From Streptomyces pacificus (GTDB taxonomy: Bacteria > Actinomycetota > Actinomycetes > Streptomycetales > Streptomycetaceae): a DNA stretch of 64,000 nucleotides. The position numbers and the translations under genes were made by a program. The stretch covers positions 1 through 64,000 of the forward strand of contig NZ_BLLG01000010.1 of assembly GCF_011766325.1 (NCBI RefSeq). Direction: 5' to 3'. The notes beneath the pieces are model-generated. The model worked only from the letters and a program-made list of their open reading frames with translations. It ran no database searches and was not told where the DNA came from. The number at the start of each line of letters is the position of its first letter. The stretch's first letter is position 1. Positions 62,008 through 64,000 of this stretch are shown piece after piece.

Positions 62008-62216
62008 TATTTGTGGGAGGACGGCCGCCTGCCCGGTATGCGGACAGCCCGTGGACGGGGCACGGCCCGGACCGCCCCGGACGCGCCGGGCGCGGTCGGG
62101 GAAGCCGGTCGGGCAGGGTCAGCCGGGGCGGTCACCGGCTCTCTTTCCGGATGCGTCGCTCCGCCGTGCGGGTGAACCTGGGGAAAGCCAGGCTATTGAA
62201 CACAAGGGAGAACACG

Positions 62217-62525
62217 ATGATCCAGATGTTGCACGAGAAGGGCATGCGCAGCGAGCACGCCTACACCGCGGCATTCGTCTCCATCGGCCTGTCGATACTG
62301 GCCTGGACGGCATCCCGCCGGGCCGAGCCGGGCGCCGGCGTCGACCGCGCGGACCGCTGGGGCATCTTCGTCGGCGAATGGGCGCCCACGTTCTTCGGCC
62401 TCGGCCTCGCCCTCTCCCACTACGAGCAGCACGACGGCACCCTCGTCGCCGGTGTCCACGACATCCGCAAGGCGCAGTCGTCGGCCAAGGCGAAAGCGAA
62501 GGGGAAGGAGCAGGAGGCCATGTGA
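62217..62525 (+). CDS. Small membrane protein of unknown function
   Basis: A 102-residue protein from ATG at 62217 (AGGGAG ribosome site): MIQMLHEKGMRSEHAYTAAF, a first hydrophobic segment VSIGLSILAWTAS, then ADRWGIFVGEWAPTFFGLGL as a second, and a Lys-Ala-rich tail (SSAKAKAKGKEQ). I have seen close relatives in streptomycetes with no assigned function. It stands alone between the uricase operon and the HTH regulator and is divergent from the former. Two helices and a basic tail suggest an inner-membrane protein with cytosolic C-terminus. Confidence 0.7.
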   Translation: MIQMLHEKGMRSEHAYTAAFVSIGLSILAWTASRRAEPGAGVDRADRWGIFVGEWAPTFFGLGLALSHYEQHDGTLVAGVHDIRKAQSSAKAKAKGKEQEAM

Positions 62526-62687
62526 CCCACGCGCGCGAACGCCCGCCCCGGTCAGGGATGGCACAGGGGCGGGCGCTCCCGTGCGCACGGACGCGGTGCG
62601 CGGGTGCGGCCGGGCCGACCGGTCTCCGCGGCCCCTCCCCCGGGCGCCTTGAGCCGGTCGGGCCGCTTCCCTCCACCCTGTCCCCTT

Positions 62688-63056
62688 TCAGAGGCCTTTC
62701 TCACGGTTCAGATAGTTGTAGACGGTGAACCGGCTGACGCCGAGCGCCTGGGCCACGGTCTCCACCCCATGCCGTACGGAGAAGGCGCCGCGCGCCTCCA
62801 GCGTCCGCACGACCGACTGCTTCGCCCTTCGGTCGAGCGACGGCAGCGGCATGCCGTGACGCCGCTCCATCGCGGCCAGGATGTGGTCAAGCGAGTCCGA
62901 GAGCTGCGGCAGCCGCACGGCCAGCACCTCGTCCCCCTCCCAGGACAGGACGACATCGTCCGGCTGCGCCTGGTCGGGAGGGAGGATCTCCGCCCCCATC
63001 GCGTCCACCAGCGGCCTGACGGCGCCGACCAGGGGATGCTCGCCGGGCCCGGTCAC
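62688..63056 (-). CDS. HTH_22-type (DauR-like) transcriptional regulator
   Basis: A 122-residue protein whose last 60 residues are a helix-turn-helix: DRRAKQSVVRTLEARGAFSV, HGVETVAQALGVSRFTVYNY, LNREKGL. The first 60 residues (LVDAMGAEILPPDQAQPDDV, LSWEGDEVLAVRLPQLSDSL) form a small domain that may bind a ligand. GTG at 63056 overlaps the stop of the upstream thiamine-binding-like gene (GTGA). It is near the hydroxypyruvate isomerase gene, but its targets are unknown. Confidence 0.82.
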   Translation of the reverse strand: MTGPGEHPLVGAVRPLVDAMGAEILPPDQAQPDDVVLSWEGDEVLAVRLPQLSDSLDHILAAMERRHGMPLPSLDRRAKQSVVRTLEARGAFSVRHGVETVAQALGVSRFTVYNYLNREKGL

Positions 63057-63469
63057 CTCTCCCCCTCCCGACGCCCGCGCCCGTCCCCGCTCCCGTGCGC
63101 GTCCCCGCTCCCGTTCCCGCTCCCGTGCGCGTTTCCGCGCCCGTGCCCGTGCTCGGTGGCGACTCCCCCGCCCGCCACCGCCGCGCCGTCCGCCACGGCT
63201 CCGCCGTGGACGGCTGCCCCGGGGTCGCGCTCCCCCATCACGTTGACCTGCAGCGACACCCGGGTGGCACCCGCGCCGAGGGCTCGGCGCAGCAGCGATT
63301 CGACCGCGGCGAGCACGGCGTCCGCCCCGCCCTCGGCGGTGTTGCCGAAGGGGCCGACGTCCACGGCGTCGAGGTCGGCGGCCTGGAGGACCTCGCGGGC
63401 CACCAGCGCATGAGCCGGGGCCTCATCGAGGTCGAAGGGTTCCGTCGTGAACTCCACTCGCAATCGCAT
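63053..63469 (-). CDS. Thiamine-binding-domain (MTH1187/YkoF-like) protein with Gly/His-rich tail
   Basis: A 138-residue protein from ATG at 63469. Residues 1-80 match the MTH1187/YkoF thiamine-binding fold: MRLRVEFTTEPFDLDEAPAH, ALVAREVLQAADLDAVDVGP, FGNTAEGGADAVLAAVESLL and GAGATRVSLQVNVMG. The remaining 58 residues are low-complexity Gly/Ala/His/Asn, encoded by short C-rich repeats, and differ from other family members. The gene overlaps the following regulator by 4 bp. Whether it binds thiamine or another small ligand is unproven. Confidence 0.75.
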   Translation of the reverse strand: MRLRVEFTTEPFDLDEAPAHALVAREVLQAADLDAVDVGPFGNTAEGGADAVLAAVESLLRRALGAGATRVSLQVNVMGERDPGAAVHGGAVADGAAVAGGGVATEHGHGRGNAHGSGNGSGDAHGSGDGRGRREGER

Positions 63470-63651
63470 GGCCCCACGGTAAGCCCGCCGGCACGGGCGC
63501 CCGCCGGGCGGTACGGGGAAATCCGGCGCCCGCGCGGGCCTGGACCGCGCGCCTCCCACGGCGAGCCGGCCGGCGGCGGCCGGACGCCCCGCGGAGTGGC
63601 CCGGCGGCAGGACGTCCGGGTCTTGACAGCCCTCCCCCACCAGAGGCAATC

Positions 63652-63687
63652 TTCCATTACGCAGAAATAATTTTCCGTAATACGGAA
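63652..63687 (+). promoter_or_regulatory. Tandem TTCCG-N5-CGGAA operators before the hydroxypyruvate isomerase gene
   Basis: A perfect 15-bp palindrome TTCCGTAATACGGAA at 63673-63687 lies 13 bp before the ATG. A weaker copy TTCCATTACGCAGAA at 63652-63666 is centred 21 bp away, two helical turns. The same motif heads the allantoinase operon. Confidence 0.8.
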
Positions 63688-63700
63688 GGTGCATTCCCTC

Positions 63701-64000
63701 ATGGGATACCCGGACCAGCGCTTCGCTGTGAACCTCTCGATCCTCTTCACCGAGCTCCCGCTGCTGGAGCGCCCGGCGGCCGCAGCCGCGGCGGGGTTCT
63801 CCGCGGTCGAGCTGTGGTGGCCCTGGACCGACAGCCCCGAGCCCGGGCAGAGCGAGCTGGACGACCTGAGGAAGGCGCTTGGGGACTCCGGCACCCGGCT
63901 GGTGGGCCTGAACTTCTACGCCGGCCGGCTGCCGGGCCCGGACCGCGGCGCGCTCTCCGTACCCGGCGAGGAGTCGGACCGCTTCCGCGCCAACATCGAC
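63701..64000 (+). CDS. hyi: Hydroxypyruvate isomerase family protein (partial, runs off the window)
   Basis: The first 100 residues are MGYPDQRFAVNLSILFTELP, then AAAAAGFSAVELWWPWTDSP and TRLVGLNFYAGRLPGPDRGA, the opening strands of a Hyi-type TIM barrel (NLSxLFTExP and VELWWP are diagnostic). Hydroxypyruvate isomerase interconverts tartronate semialdehyde and hydroxypyruvate in glyoxylate use. Its operator matches that of allantoinase, so it probably begins a glyoxylate operon (with gcl and tartronate semialdehyde reductase expected to the right). No classical ribosome site is close; the palindrome occupies that spot, partly reading ACGGAAGG. Confidence 0.9.
   Translation, partial: MGYPDQRFAVNLSILFTELPLLERPAAAAAAGFSAVELWWPWTDSPEPGQSELDDLRKALGDSGTRLVGLNFYAGRLPGPDRGALSVPGEESDRFRANID

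Noticed and set aside
1..64000. tRNA or rRNA genes, or att sites for the truncated integrase
   Set aside because: No cloverleaf-like T-arm with matching acceptor stem, and no direct repeats of an attachment-site type were found by eye.

Overview
The window looks like chromosomal DNA of a Streptomyces or close relative. GC is very high, codon third positions are almost all G/C, GTG/TTG starts are common, and many genes belong to streptomycete families (DUF6278, DUF5955, DUF6325, NACHT NTPases, the IclR-controlled ureide pathway). No rRNA, tRNA or CRISPR array was seen. Four broken insertion-sequence remnants (IS3, ISKra4, IS110, IS630), a truncated tyrosine recombinase and several gene stubs point to a variable part of the chromosome. 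All identifications come from reading sequence and motifs; no database search was run.

Layout. 0-3 kb: IS debris around a TIM-barrel sugar isomerase. 3-8.6 kb: secreted CocE/NonD hydrolase, DUF6278 protein, exonuclease III, MBL-fold hydrolase and a PcaD-PcaC fusion with a long disordered linker. 8.6-15.4 kb: IS110 remnant, then a 1776-residue RHS polymorphic-toxin-type protein with its probable immunity gene and a strong hairpin terminator. 15.5-21 kb: small membrane protein, ROK sugar kinase, DUF2254 membrane protein and GH15 glucoamylase/trehalase-type enzyme. 21-27.6 kb: cytochrome bd oxidase (cydAB) behind an SDR stub, ClC channel, SHOCT protein, DUF6325 protein and GAP-family membrane protein.

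28-32.8 kb is a mosaic accessory block: truncated integrase, an MFS exporter with an ArsR-like repressor and an elaborate palindromic operator, a serine-recombinase-like protein that lacks its catalytic serine, fragments, a phosphotransferase and an internally deleted IS630. 32.8-38 kb: a CUT2 (ribose/inositol-type) ABC importer, a GntR regulator and a Gfo/Idh/MocA dehydrogenase, followed by a saccharopine-dehydrogenase remnant. 38.5-43.4 kb: diacylglycerol kinase, an alkyl-DHAP-synthase-like FAD oxidase, a TetR regulator and GlpD, a set that suggests ether-type lipid or glycerolipid metabolism. 43.5-47 kb: a NACHT NTPase (probable anti-phage or signalling STAND protein).

47-64 kb is a purine/ureide catabolic region. 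8-oxoguanine deaminase, uricase, HIU hydrolase and OHCU decarboxylase make allantoin. Allantoinase and allantoicase open and cleave it. Malate synthase and the start of a hydroxypyruvate-isomerase-type gene use the glyoxylate. An IclR (AllR-like) regulator is divergent from allantoinase. The palindrome TTCCG-N5-CGGAA precedes both allantoinase and the hydroxypyruvate isomerase gene, and a second palindrome, (T/G)TCAAC-N5-GTTGAA, precedes both allantoinase and the uricase operon. This suggests two layers of coordinated control.
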